DNA of 64,000 bases from Bryoerythrophyllum caledonicum (taxonomy: Eukaryota > Streptophyta > Bryopsida > Pottiales > Pottiaceae): assembly GCA_963971425.1 (NCBI GenBank), contig OZ020524.1, positions 17,549,845 through 17,613,844 of the forward strand, written 5' to 3'. This document shows positions 27,779 through 39,498 of the stretch, piece after piece. A program made the translations under genes and the position numbers. Within the stretch, counting starts at the first letter, position 1; every line of letters begins with the position of its first letter. The notes under the pieces are model-generated. The model was not told the DNA's origin. It saw nothing but the letters and a program-made list of their open reading frames with translations, and did not search any database.

Positions 27779-27957
27779 GGGTTAGAAGTTCTAAGATGAA
27801 ATTTGTGAGAATGTAACTCTAGGATATTCTCCTAAAATTATATGTGATGGTGTGGTAAAAGGTTTGTGAATATTGACCATACAAATTGAAAAATAGTTGG
27901 AGTCAAAATAAAAAGAATTGTCTCTTGAAGGGACACTTGGTTGTTGTCAAAAGCATT
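27779..27957 (+). mobile_element. TTAA-family element, C type, abutting the previous copy
   Basis: It begins at the right TTAA of the B element and shares AGATGAAATTTGTGAGAATGTAAC and GGGACACTTGGT with C copies. The right end has decayed. Adjacent placement suggests insertion into, or next to, the same TTAA. Confidence 0.45.
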
Positions 27958-28725
27958 CCAATTATTATACATCAAAACCATGGCCAAACAATTATTCTTG
28001 GTGCCACCAACTGTGCTACGGGAAATGTACTAACACGGTGTTGTAAGACAATGCATACTCCATTAACAGTTGTTCACTCAAACAGATACATGCATAGGGT
28101 TCAAACCTAGACCTGTAATGTGGAATACACCCATACCAACCAATAGCTTTGAGTTCATGGATTGACAAATGCAAACACCAAAATATATGCAGATATGCAT
28201 ATATTTTTCAAAAGATGGAAAGGTAAACCCACGGTGGTAGCTTGTTGTGGATTGGAGATGCCGTACTCCGGTGGTTAGACATAAGTGTGACTTGTGCAAT
28301 TTCCAAGACTGACACGATATAAACTCGCGCAGCAACAAAAGATGAAGAAGAAGAGCAACCATAAGTCTTACGTTATCTATACGAATTGGAAGTGTGCAAA
28401 AGTGGTTGGTCGGTTCTTGAACCTTGATGCACATGATGCCCAGAGAAAAGAAGCTCAGAGTGCGCATGAGCTCATCAATGTTCATGCCCACAATCATGAC
28501 TCCAAATTCCCTCTTTCCGGTTCACGAGGTGTGTTATTTTCCATAATTCTTGTGGCAGGCAGGCCAGTTGTTACAGGTATGAACACACTGCAGCTTTACC
28601 TTGCTTGCCCTCTACGGTAGAGTAAGGCCCGCAATTGACGCATGTGAAATACAATACAAAAGAGTATGTACCAACTTAGTTATATTGAGTCTATTTTCAA
28701 GAGGAGGCACTAAGGGGTCCAAGGT
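27958..28725. other. No gene recognised
   Basis: Overlapping frames of 139 and 108 codons (28078-28497 minus, 28294-28620 plus) are antisense to each other and carry no recognised domain, so neither is called. Confidence 0.35.
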
Positions 28726-28969
28726 GGAATGACCCCTATGCTCTCCGAGGGGATGGACGGAGACGGGTCATCCCTCACCCCGTTCCTTGCATGTTCTTGC
28801 ATCCACATTCTCGTGCCCGTTTCCTAACACCACTCAACCCTAACACTGAAAATAACTGATGCGCCCTAAATCCTAAGTCCCAAGACTTTGATCCATAAAC
28901 CCCAACCCTACAACCTCACACATCCTTCATACATCCCTTGAAGGGAGAGGCAACAAAGGGGGCATTCAT
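28726..28969. mobile_element. MITE, family 3
   Basis: Ends GGAATGACCCCTATGCTC and GGGGGCATTCATC resemble 11930-12169. The interior is the inverse of that copy (TCCTAAGTCC, CCATAAACCCC, CAACCCTACAA). Non-coding. Confidence 0.55.
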
Positions 28970-29003
28970 CGCTATCTTGGTCCATGTGATTTAAGTAGCA
29001 GCA

Positions 29004-29225
29004 CTACACTAAATATCACTTTTAGTATAGCGCCCAGTAAATGACTTGTAAATGCTATAAGTTTTTACTTTAGGTGAATATTTTTACCAACTATGTTTAT
29101 AATGATCCTTTTATTTGAATACTATAGAGAGTTGTGCTCTTGGTAAAAATTGGCATCAAGAGTAAAAACTTATTGCATTTACAAGTCATTTACTGGGCAC
29201 TACACTAAAAGTGATATTTAGTGTA
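29004..29225. mobile_element. MITE, family 1
   Basis: Starts CTACACTAAATATCACTTTT and ends AAGTGATATTTAGTGTA. Very close to 10057-10269, with a few extra bases in the centre (GGTAAAAATTGGC). Confidence 0.75.
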
Positions 29226-29701
29226 CCCCCAACAGGCTCTGTATTCATGTTGGTCGATTACACTGACGTTTTTTTTCTTCTCTTCTTCTTCTTGCATGCA
29301 ATAGGTTAGAGGAGCAAATATAAAGAATGCTAAATTCATGATTGGCAAGTTGAAAATAAGTTTTATCTTTGTATTTTTGAATTTTTAATATTAGGAAAAT
29401 CTTGATTGAGCTTCATGAAATTGGGTTCAAAATTTTTAATATATTTGTTCAAAAACCAATACTTTTATTAGTCAAAACAATTTTTTTTAGAAAAGCACAT
29501 AAACACTTTTTAATCCCTATAACTTCCAAGCCGTTAAAACCCAAAAAAGAACATTGTTTCATTGGGAATGCTATATGTGAAAATGTAACTAAGGTTATAA
29601 AATGTCCACCATAGAACCTTGTAACAAAGTTCTTGTTTTTGTAGATGCAAATTGAATTTGGAGTCATGTAATCTCATAGACTTAAGGATTGTAGAGTTTC
29701 A
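29226..29701. other. No gene recognised
   Basis: Contains a pyrimidine tract (TTTTTTTTCTTCTCTTCTTC near 29272) that could be a decayed SINE tail. Otherwise AT-rich without features. Confidence 0.3.
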
Positions 29702-30746
29702 CCCCAAGGGACCAAAAGTCCCAAGGCGGGCTTTTGAAGAACTCGGGCATGTTTCTGTGGTTGCATTTATCTCCAATACTTGAAATTTTGATTTTTACCC
29801 CTAAATGCAAAAAGTTTCGAGGTGGGCTTTTGCAAATCTCGGGCACGTTCCCATGGTTGCAATTTGTATTTGCAATTCTTGAAATTTTGTACACATATGC
29901 AAGAAGACAAGAGGTACGTGGGAGTATAATTTATTCTCATTGGACTTATAGAAAAAAATTTATGTCATCTTAAGGAAAAGAATGTCGAGTGCGGGCACTG
30001 TAGCAGAACTTCCAAAAGTTTTGCTAGGATACTCTAGTTGATTTGAGATTGTCAATACTAGCAAGTAATATTATTTCCTTTCATATTGTCAAAGAATGTT
30101 TTTTGTCTTTTAGAAAAAAAAAATGCATATTATCCCAAGTCAAAGATTTTTACACATTGCCACACAATATTGAGCAAGGAACCAAAAAAACTTCTTCTTT
30201 TTGACATAAAACTTTGAGATTTACATATTCTTCACTTTTTATTTTTTCTATTACAAGACGTGGTATAAACCTTCTTAGTGATTGTTCGGATTATCATTCT
30301 AAGACATATTATGTTCCCAAAAAAATTTAAACGTGAATTGGCAATTTTCGAACCTCCACTCCTTGCACAATTTTTTGAATATGCTAAACCCCTCCTCTAC
30401 CTCTAAAAATTGGTGTACAAGGAGTTAATATAATGGTCAACATGATGATATAAAAATTTAGACCTTGTGTAGTGCAAAAACTTTGACACGAAGTGAAGTC
30501 AAAGTCTTCTGATCCACTTAACGTAGGGATGAGAATGAACCATTTTTTCTACTTCAAACATTATAATCTTTCAATATGTGCGGTCAAAGTTGAAGAGATT
30601 TTGTGAGTATGTTTCTTAATATGTGTTTAATGAGATCCTACGGTTAAAACTAGATTTTATTTTTTTTGTTTCCTTCCTTACTCATTGCACTAGAATTAAC
30701 AATTTTGAAGTGTTTTTGGTATGAAATTGACAAGGAAATTTAGGGG
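29702..30746 (-). mobile_element. TTAA-family element, A type (~1045 bp)
   Basis: Starts CCCCAAGGGACCAAAAG and ends GACAAGGAAATTTAGGGG. Flanks read TTCA and TCAA, decayed from TTAA. The interior is the inverse of 14355-15279 but has an added tandem-like segment near 29735-29930 with GTTTCTGTGGTTGCA and GTTCCCATGGTTGCA. Confidence 0.65.
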
Positions 30747-30859
30747 TCAATTTGCAAGAAGATAAGAGCTATATGGGAGTATAATTGGATTTTTTTTTTA
30801 AAATACTAGATGCCAGCATTTTGGGTAGCTTCAAAAGCTTTTTCTAAACCCTCTATTAA

Positions 30860-31664
30860 CCCTTGAAGGACCGTGACATTTTAGCACCCAAACTCACTAA
30901 AAACTGCCAAGTTCAATGCATTCAACACAAATGCAAATAAACATAATTTTTACATAGCTAACCATAGGATCTTGTACTAGGATTATACAAGTGTGTAGTA
31001 AGACTTTTGTTCACTTTGACTGCACGGATTGAAAGATACCGGCCTTTGAATCAAGACATAAACTCTTCGTGAGGTCATACTCAACGCCTTCAACAAAGTT
31101 CCATCACCTTCTATGACAAATCTTTGCACTACAAGCAGTGATTTTCTAATTTTGATTTAAAAAATTCATGTTAGGCACATGCGTACCAAATTTTAGAAGT
31201 GGAAGAGGGCTAGAAGATGTCCTTAAAAATCCTACAATGCAACAATGTGCTAAGAATCAACAACACACTGCAAGTTTTGCGTATATCATATCCTTTTCAT
31301 ATTTTTGAAATTAGAAAATCTGTACGATAGATGCAAAGATTTCCATTCCCTTTCCAAGAGAATCTTTTCTTATTTTTAGATGGACGAAAACTCAAATGTC
31401 TATCGAATTTCGAATTAGTCAAAGTTTTGTTAGACTATTTGTTATATGTCACACTCAACCACTCTACTATTTGCATATGTTACTGAAAAAAGTTTGTAAC
31501 TTTTGAACTGGAAGTTAGATTTCTACAAAATTATTGTCCTTTGAAAGCTACTAAAAAGTTGCCCATTCAATGAAAAAATGTCAAAAAATCATGCCAAAAT
31601 TTTAGGTTGAGGGATTTAATTGGAATTAAATTTGTCCTCCAAGGGAACTTTGCTCATTTTGGGG
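30860..31664 (-). mobile_element. TTAA-flanked element, B type (805 bp)
   Basis: TTAA at 30856-30859 and 31665-31668. Ends CCCTTGAAGGACCGTG and GCTCATTTTGGGG. It shares CACCCAAACTCACT and the CATTCAACACAAATGCAAAT block with 26961-27774. Confidence 0.75.
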
Positions 31665-31739
31665 TTAAATATGATATTTTCAATAAAAGTAAGATTATTT
31701 TATATAAGATTGTAAAATGAAACCCTTCTATGGTGTGAA

Positions 31740-32350
31740 ACTTTCACTCTAAGACAACTTTCTAGAGTGTAAAAAATTTCTCACCTTTTTTTAGGCAACA
31801 TGCACAAAACAAATTTCATTTTTTTCATAAAAATTAGAGATCTTCAATTTTTTCTCATTTCATTTTTTTCTTTAAGAAGAAACATGATATATTGTCCTTA
31901 TTGTTTGAATTTGTAAATTACACAATTTTTTTATAATTAATGATCAAATTGTGGTTTAGTGATTTTGAATGTCTTTTTGTTGTTTTTTTTCTTGAAAATG
32001 CTTCACTTCTCCAATTTCTCAAAAAATTGGGGTATGAGGAACTAACATCACGGACATTGAAATCGCATAAAATCTAAGAGCTTTTGTGATGCAAATATGA
32101 AACACCAAGTGAAGTCAAAGTTTGTAGATCCTTGAAACACAAGGAAGAAAAATATCATTTTCTTCACTTCATATTCCATAATCTTTTAATTCATATGGTC
32201 AAAGATTATGAAAAATTGTAAGTATGTAATTTTTATAGTATTAAGATCTTTCATATGGAGATGGAAATAAGAGGTATATTTTTCAATTCCTTTTTTGCAC
32301 TAAAATGAGCAATTTTTAGGGTGGTTTTGGTTAAACATTGTCATGGTCCT
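31740..32350 (-). mobile_element. Diverged TTAA-family element, A type
   Basis: Blocks TTAGAGATCTTCAATTTT, AAATTGGGGTATGAGGAACTAACATCA, AAGTGAAGTCAAAGT and GGTTTTGGTTAAACATTGTC follow the A-type order in the orientation of 52610-53544. Ends are not preserved, so boundaries are approximate. Confidence 0.45.
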
Positions 32351-33556
32351 AATTTAAGAGTTGATATTAAAATTTAGTTCTACAATTTCATTGATTGTAC
32401 TTTGGAGTTGGAATTCTATCTTTATTTTCTAAAGATAACGTAATTTTTAATTACACAATTGTTTAAAATTATCCCAAATTCAAAGTTTTATAAAAAAATA
32501 TTAAAGAAACATTACTATATTTAAAAATGGCACTACAATGTTAAAAAATGGTCTTAATCATATGAAGGAAGTATAGACCAAGACTAGACTTCCTTGTACT
32601 ATAGTGGTTGCCATCTATATTTTCAACATTTTCAATTGAGTTAAAAAATTTACCACAAAAACTAGGCTTTTCCTACATCTAAATCAACATATTTCTATTG
32701 AAATCAAGAATTTAATGAATGGTAAATTATTCTTTTAATTAAAAGTCTTGAATATGGATGCTTAAAGCTTTAGGATTGATTATTACGTTTTTCATTTAAA
32801 AGAAAAATTGCACCTTTTTTGTAACCCCATGCAAGCAAAGTCAACAAAATAATTAATACTAAATAAACTGATCGGAAACCATATAGGAAATGTTAAGGAT
32901 CTCAAATTGGTTATGATGATTGTCACATGATTACATGTTAGAGTTGAAAAAGTAACATCAAAGATAGTTTGTAAAATAGAAAGTTTGACTTTAAATTTAG
33001 TATATGGGAAGTAAGTGATAAATGGTTACAGATGTTCAAAATTTCATGTCCATATGTGTTTTATATTTGAAGTTTGAAAGTGTCAAGTAGGAGTCAAAAT
33101 TGGACCACTCATAATATGTCAAACTAAAATATAATCACCAATGAAATAATAAAGCAAGTTTAGTACTTCTTTGTCGTTGAATATTGATCACTAGTCCTAG
33201 ACATGCCTATCTTTAAAGAAAAAAAACAATAGCTTTAATCCACTAACCTATGTCTTGTATATGGACTTTTGAAAATATCAATTGGGTACCAATGGTGTCA
33301 ATATAAGGTTCGAGGAGGTGGATTTTAATTATAAGAGAAAAAAAAGTAATTTTTTGTGTGAGTACAAATTTCACTTAAACAGGATATGTTCATAAAAACT
33401 TGTGATTGAAGATGTAGATCAAATTTTATAGTTAAACATGCACATCAAAAGTGACTTTTTGTGAAGCTAGGACTAGCAATCTGGGTACAAAAAATTACAC
33501 TAGAATGGGTAATTTTGGAGCATTTTTTGTTTAGGTAATTAAAAAAGTATTAGAGG
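32351..33556. other. No gene recognised
   Basis: Very AT-rich sequence with no open frame of note and no recognised repeat boundary. Confidence 0.4.
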
Positions 33557-33630
33557 TCTTAGGAGTGGAATGAACAGACTCTTCATTCACGCCGAGCCCC
33601 CTCCTAGGATCGGCATTCTTCTTCTTCTTC
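33557..33630 (+). mobile_element. Short SINE 3'-end insertion (74 bp) with 9-bp duplication
   Basis: TATTAGAGG at 33548-33556 and 33631-33639 brackets a segment that carries CTTCATTCACGCC, a GCCGAG...ATCGGC hairpin and TTCTTCTTCTTC, the 3' end of the SINE family. The promoter boxes are absent. Confidence 0.75.
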
Positions 33631-33639
33631 TATTAGAGG

Positions 33640-34470
33640 ATCACTCTAAAGTAGACATTTATTTCATTTCTAATAAAAGAACCAAAATAGCAAAAAAGAA
33701 CATAGTCCATGAAATGTTTACTCCTGATAGATGTCTTTCTTGATCCTATTTTGGGCAATTTACATCCAAGAATTTTTTCCATCGCCAACCATCACTAAAA
33801 AAAACAAAAACATGTGCATGGATGAAGTACGTGGCATACATGAAATAAAAGTAAGATATATTTGGAAATGATCTATGGAGTAAATAAATAAAACGATCGC
33901 AAATAAAATTCCCAGAAAAGGGTCGCAGGTTCATAGTTGTTGGAGCATAGGATGCTTGGGTTCAATGAGCATTACAGCCATAGGAAATGAATTGTGATGA
34001 CTATTCAAATAGTACAAGCACGGCCTTCACATCAAGCCACCTCATCACACATCAAGTTACTACGGCCATAGCCAGCTCTGTGCTCTGCAGTAATGTTGTG
34101 ACATGTCACCCTTTTATTGCGGTGAAAAAAAATGAGAATTGGGCGCCACCATGTCGGTGTCTTTTGCATACGAGGAAGAGCCATTGAATTTTGGATGAAA
34201 ATGAGTCGGCGACCAAGAATGTAAGGATGGCTGCTTGGTTTACGACAGGAATCGTAGAAGTTCATCTGACTATTCACTAGATGTACCTTGCATTATATCT
34301 GTTTGGTCAGATTTATTATTATTTTGCAAACCATTCTGAGCTTGGAATTTCCTTGCGCTTTAATATTATTGTGTTAATCTATGATAATATGATAGAATGT
34401 AGCATTTTTAGGTAGGTGATTCGTAGACTTGTGTTGCTTCCAATAATTTCAAGAATACATCAATACAATA
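33640..34470. other. No gene recognised
   Basis: Bases 33960-34290 are of more balanced composition with small frames on both strands, none recognised. Confidence 0.35.
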
Positions 34471-34610
34471 GGGTTAATCCTTGAAGGTCAATATAATGGG
34501 GCTAACCCTTGAAGGTCAATATAATAGGGTTAACCCTTGAAGGTCAATATATTGGGGTTAACCCTTGAAGGTCAATATATTGGGGTTAACCCTTGAAGGT
34601 CAATCAGGAA
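34471..34610 (+). repeat. 28-bp tandem array of a TTAA-element end
   Basis: Five units starting at 34471, 34499, 34527, 34555 and 34583 read GGGTTAACCCTTGAAGGTCA plus AATAT-rich spacer, with small changes (first unit TTAATCC, second CTAACCC). Each TTAACCC junction equals the outer end of a TTAA-family element, and the last unit runs directly into the D element at 34590. Confidence 0.9.
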
Positions 34611-34816
34611 CCGTACACACGGGCACACATTTTACGTTGTAGAATACAAAAATGTATTGAAGTATGGCAAGACATACACCTTTGGATTGAAGATTCTTTA
34701 ACTAATATCTTTCAGATGGAGGTCATTTCAATCAATTTGAACCTTATCATGTTCAAATGCGACACCGTACATGTAGAATATTGTGGCCACTAGTGGCACC
34801 TTCCAACGTTAAAGAG
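34590..34816 (+). mobile_element. TTAA-flanked element, D type (227 bp)
   Basis: TTAA at 34586-34589 and 34817-34820. Starts CCCTTGAAGGTCAATCAGG and ends GTTAAAGAG. It carries the D boxes CACCTTTGGATTGAAGATTC and ATACATG-like TACATGTAGAATATTG. Confidence 0.65.
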
Positions 34817-34931
34817 TTAAATTTGAGGAATATTTCTACTTGATAGATTGGTGATTGCAATTACTTACATTGTTTGGGATACACAACTTTAGACAATTTT
34901 AAAATATTTATTCTTGTTGATTGTGGTTTAA

Positions 34932-35820
34932 CCTATAAAGGCCCAATGTTCCTTTGGGGGACATTTTGAGTTTGGATAGGGTACCACGTTCTCAAATTTA
35001 GGCATGATTATATGAGATTTTATTTTATTAAACGGGCAACTTTTTATTAGCTAGACATAATTTTCATAGAAATCTGACTTACGGTTCAAAAAAGTTACAA
35101 TTTGTTTTCTATAACATATACGAATAGTGCAGTGGTTTAGAGTGACATATTAAAAAAAAAAAAAAAAAACATTGGTTGCCGAAGGTGACCTGCATGGATA
35201 AAGTGTCTGTTCGTACCACCATCTATGACATATAACAAACAATGTATCAAAACTTTAACTAACTCTAAATTCAATAGAAATTCGAGTTTTTGTCCATCTA
35301 AAGAAAAGAAAAATTCATCTTGGAAAGGAAATGGAAATCTTTGCATCTATTGTACGGATTTATGAATTTTGAAAATATGAGACAAATATGATATATGCAA
35401 AATTTGAAGTGCATTGTTGATTCTTTGCACATAGTTGCATTGCAAGATTTTTAAGGTTATCTTCTACCCCTCATCTACTTCTAAAATTTGGTGCACATGT
35501 GCCTAACATGATCCTTTTTAGTTAAAATTAGAAAATCACATACCGTAGTGCAGAAAGTTGCCATAGAAGGTGGTCAAAGTATGATGAAGGTGTTTAGTAT
35601 GACCTCAAGTAGAGTTTATGTACCACTTCAAAGGCTGATCTCTTTCAATCCGTACGGTCAAGTTGAACAAAATGTTTACCACATACACTTGTGTAATCCT
35701 TGTACGAGATCCTATGGTTAGATATGTAAAAACTGTGTTGATTTGCATTTTATGTTGAATGCATTGAAAGTGGCAGTTTTCAATGAGTTTGGATGCTAAA
35801 ATGCCTCGGGCCTACAGGGA
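34932..35820 (+). mobile_element. TTAA-flanked element, B type, with nested SINE fragment
   Basis: TTAA at 34928-34931 and 35821-35824; starts CCTATAAAGGCCCAATG and ends CTCGGGCCTACAGGGA. Without the 75-bp insertion plus its 8-bp duplication at 35151-35233 it measures ~806 bp, the usual B length. Confidence 0.75.
35151..35225 (-). mobile_element. Short SINE 3'-end insertion (75 bp) with 8-bp duplication
   Basis: TGACATAT at 35143-35150 and 35226-35233 brackets CAGACACTTTATCCATGCAGG (minus strand), followed by a run of T. The uninterrupted B element at 22729-23535 shows TGACATATT at the equivalent place. Confidence 0.7.
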
Positions 35821-35874
35821 TTAAAGACATGTTTAGATGTGGTAATTTTAGTTGTTTAACTATTTTTTGTATTA

Positions 35875-36260
35875 TGGTAACCCCCTTCATAACCGACAAG
35901 TTAAGGAACATGGATATATGGAGAGAATAAATGATAATAATAATACTTCAAATTTTTAGCAATAGCTAGTAGAATTACAATTTCAACTCAATTGATTTCA
36001 TATTTTTCCGATGAGATGTAAATTAGCCATGAATGTTCACAATGTGTTATCATGTTTAGCTGGTGGTTGCCAATTGGTACCTTCAAAAGGCGCCGACCAA
36101 GAGCAAGGGGTCTTGAATACTAGCAAACCTCCATTTGGAGATGAATGGGTGGTAATGGAATGAAAGTGGGTTGGATATACCCTAATTTCATAAGTGTTGG
36201 TTATGAGTTTTAGTTCGTTTTCAAGGGGGCTAGTTAGTTTGTGAAGAAGAGGTACTATCA
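35875..36260 (-). repeat. Dispersed repeat, inverted partner of 12255-12640
   Basis: Shared blocks are listed for 12255-12640; here they occur in inverse order and strand. It is diverged and non-coding. Confidence 0.55.
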
Positions 36261-36458
36261 GCTTGAATCCCTTACAAAACCGTATGTTACAACAACCATT
36301 TCATTAATAGAATCGCTTGGGACAACAACTATCTATTTTTGTGGTAGATACGAGGGGTGAATTCAATAGATGATGATAAATCTTGGTTAGACAAGCAAGT
36401 TGTTGTAGAGGGAGCTGATTGTATATTGGTCTTATAGAGTTTGTTGGGGGTAACGTTA

Positions 36459-36695
36459 CTACACTAAAATTGAGATTTAGTGTTATGCACAATAAATGAC
36501 TTGTAAATGCTATAAGTTTTCACTATTGATGAATATTTTTACCCTATCATTGTAAATATGAATGTAGGGTAAAATGATCCCCTTTTAAATATTATAGATA
36601 GTTGTGCTCTTTATAATAACCTGCACCACAAGTAAAACTTATAGCATTTTCAAAAAAATTATTGTGCTTAACACTAAATCTCAATTTTAGAGTAC
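36459..36695. mobile_element. MITE, family 1
   Basis: CTACACTAAAATTGAGATTTAG at the left and ACACTAAATCTCAATTTTAGAG at the right are inverted; the family core lies between. Confidence 0.65.
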
Positions 36696-36790
36696 ATAGG
36701 TACTATTTTTTGTGAAGAGCAATATTTAGACAAGGCAATGGCAATTCTTGCAACAAACAAGTGAATCAGTTGTCGTGTTTGTCCAGCATA

Positions 36791-37252
36791 CTAGAACTCA
36801 TCCCACTCGCAAATCACCAATGCAGTAGCCACCAGCACCATCCTTGTCTCCTCCCCAGCACCAAAACTACGGAAAAAAGGGAATAAATTTATCATAAATA
36901 ATAATAACAACAATAATAACAGGGTAGAGGCAAACTTACCATCCATCATAAAACAGTGACATGATTCAAACAGGACGTACAACGCCCTCTGGAACGCGGC
37001 CAGTTTATGTAAGCCTGGGAAACTTGCATTATTGCATGCTTTGGTCTGACAAGCGGAAGCCCCCCGTGGGGATCGAATCATAACCCTTCTGGCCCCTTCG
37101 ACGGACAGGCGGACGGACGATGGGGGAGTGAACGGTGGGCAACGCCACCCTCGTTTCGATGGAGACAAGATTGACGTGACATTTGAGGGGAAAAAATCAT
37201 CACTCTGATTGCTCTCTGTTTTTTTTTTCTTACCTACCTTCGAAGAGGCCAT
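36791..37252 (-). other. Unrecognised open frame with intron-like segment
   Basis: A 153-codon open frame begins MASSKVGKKKK on the minus strand, in a locally GC-rich patch near 36960-37190. Near 36870-36940 it contains GTAAGT, a pyrimidine tract TTCCCTTTTTTCC and a TAG acceptor, the look of a ~75-bp intron. The unspliced translation there is a Leu run, as expected for intron DNA. I do not recognise the protein. It might be a small gene fragment or a chance frame; transcript evidence is lacking. Confidence 0.2.
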
Positions 37253-37686
37253 GTGAGACCTGTGTTAACCACATCATGATGCCATATTTCAGTTATTTTT
37301 TATTTTGCAGTTTTGATTTTAATGGTTTTTTTTTTACTGGGGTGTAGGTTGTACAACTGGCCACATGGGACACAAATTATGAGTTGATTTGAATAGCTGT
37401 GAATTCCCATGAGAACGAGATTGCGTAAACTTTAGTCCTGGTGCAATTCATTGCAGATCCTGCTTTGCTTGTTCACATGTGAATGCTCTGGGTTTCTTTC
37501 ATTACCATAGCAACATTGCGGGGTTGCCACACCACCCTCTGGACAACTGTATATGGAGAATATAAAGGTCCACCGAGGATAACAATTACATGGAGAACAA
37601 TATATGAATAAATACACAACTATTTATGTGAAATTTGGTTTTCTCGCAGAATAATTTAAAATGTAATGACCTCAAGTGGCTTCCAA
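37253..37686. other. No gene recognised
   Basis: AT-rich spacer between the unrecognised frame and the next MITE. Confidence 0.3.
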
Positions 37687-37890
37687 CTACACTAACCACT
37701 GAATATAGTGTAGAGGGATATTGATGTAGATCACCCACACTAATTTCCATCAAAGCATGTGCATGCCAAGTTCTGATTGGGTATTTGTTCTCAAGCAAGT
37801 GTGTGTCAGTCAACAATTGCATGTAAATTTTCAATTAGTGTAGGCAATTTCAAATAGTCTAGTCTACAATATATTCACGGAACGGTGTAG
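37687..37890. mobile_element. MITE with CTACACTAACC...GGTGTAG ends
   Basis: Starts CTACACTAACCACTGAATAT with an immediate AGTGTAG palindrome, and ends CAATATATTCACGGAACGGTGTAG. Related in its ends to families 1 and 2; about 204 bp, non-coding. Confidence 0.5.
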
Positions 37891-38964
37891 CAAAATACCA
37901 CAATCAATGATTCCCTCTACTTTAAGATTTTGGCCCCTATGTTTTTCCAATCATAATTAGTTTTTAAATATAGTTTCAAGAGAACTTGCAACCAAATAAG
38001 ATAAAACTTCAACTAAGATTAAACAATAAAATATAGATAAAGTTGATGATAATATTAATGATAGTGGTAATTGAAGTTATTGCATCCCTTTCGAATCCAT
38101 GTCCAGGATTTGCTAAAGCTTGTGCTGATGCACTCATCAAAGGTTGAAAAGACACCGAGGGCGAATTGATCCCCTCGTTGGGAGTAACCTGAGGCCGGAT
38201 CCGTCTTAATTGCATGGGGTCATTTTTCTAGCCCTCTTATTTTGGGGGTCCAAAGTTTTTTTTGGATTTTTTAGGATAAATTTGGGGCCCACGGCCATCG
38301 TTTATCGTATAGGACCCTCCCTTGCTGGAATAGGGCCCCATCCAAAAGCAAAATAGGGACCAAATTTGGCCCCACCACCTCGTGGCCACCTCGGGTATCT
38401 CCCAACGAGAGGGTCAATTCCCTTGGGCTAAAAAGACTAGTAAGTGAAATTTAATGTAAATTTCAAATTTCAAAGCCCATGGATTTTAACTAATGGTTTC
38501 TTTATGCTACAATGGTGGAGAAGGCCACGGATCAAGAATACTTTAAGGATTTTAGAGTGAAAAGGGCCTAACTCTTGGCCAACTTTATTCCAAAATTTCA
38601 CTTGAATTCTCCACCGTAGTGTAAAGTGGCACTTAGTGCACCATATGTGTTAACGGTACACTCATCCCTCCCAAGAGTTATACATCTAATAAGTCATAAT
38701 GTCGCTAACTAAAAACCTCATCCAACAATAACCTCAACTAAATTGTAACCATTGCTTGACTTAAAACCAATGTTGACGTTTTTGATGCATAGCCTAGGGT
38801 GTGGATTTGAAAGTAGGTGTAGAGGTCGAAGTGAATCATTTTTTTGTAGCCTCAAATCCCAAAGCTTCAAACACACTTGTGCACCTTTGAACCGTAAGGG
38901 TCGATGGAGGTGCAATTGGCCTGAAGTAACCAAACCCTATACTTGACCCATCATTAACTTTTAA
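37891..38964. other. No gene recognised
   Basis: Bases 38210-38420 are GC-richer (GGGGCCC-like words) but carry no recognised frame. Antisense frames at 38718-38946 have no domain. Confidence 0.35.
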
Positions 38965-39034
38965 CCCCTAAAGGCCCAAGAGTCTCCTAAAGGAACTTTT
39001 ACAATCTTTGGAGGGGACTCTTGGGCCTTTAGGG
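38965..39034. mobile_element. Minimal TTAA-family element (~70 bp)
   Basis: Left end CCCCTAAAGGCCCAAGAGTC and right end GACTCTTGGGCCTTTAGGG are near-perfect inverted copies separated by only about 30 bases. Left flank TTAA (38961-38964), right flank ATAA. It is essentially two transposon ends back to back. Confidence 0.8.
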
Positions 39035-39435
39035 ATAAAGCACTACTAAATTTTTACCACCTCCATCTCCCGGGACCATATTTGGCTACAATTTAAGGGT
39101 GGGATGAATGTATGCCATTCCATGTATGCAATGCTCAACCGCTTCAATGTGCTACCCTTGAAATGACAACTATTGTCCAGGATGGTAAGGAGGTGATGTT
39201 GTGTACATTGCATTCAGTACAAAAATATACATATATTATCTGATTTACATCCTACTTATTGATTGACTTCGGATATTGCCATAAGTGGATCAGTGCAATG
39301 TATCACCTACATCCATACAGCCCCAATCATGCCTTCAGGTACAATTTGACTCTAGATCCTTCATTCCCAAATTAGCACTGCAATTTAAAGTCTTGTAATC
39401 TTCTGTGGGCAACTTTTGCAGCAAAACTCCTGCAG

Positions 39436-39498
39436 CAAAGTCTGAGTTTTAGAGGGCAAAGTCTGAGTTTTAGAGGGCAAAGTCTGAGTTTTAGAGGG
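39436..39498 (+). repeat. 21-bp tandem repeat, three perfect units
   Basis: CAAAGTCTGAGTTTTAGAGG plus G, three times in a row with no difference. Confidence 0.95.

Noticed and set aside
28078-28620. Overlapping antisense frames of 139 and 108 codons
   Set aside because: No domain, no codon bias evident, and the two exclude each other.
34471-34610. CRISPR-like array
   Set aside because: Units are directly contiguous 28-mers without distinct spacers, and they match transposon ends in a plant genome.
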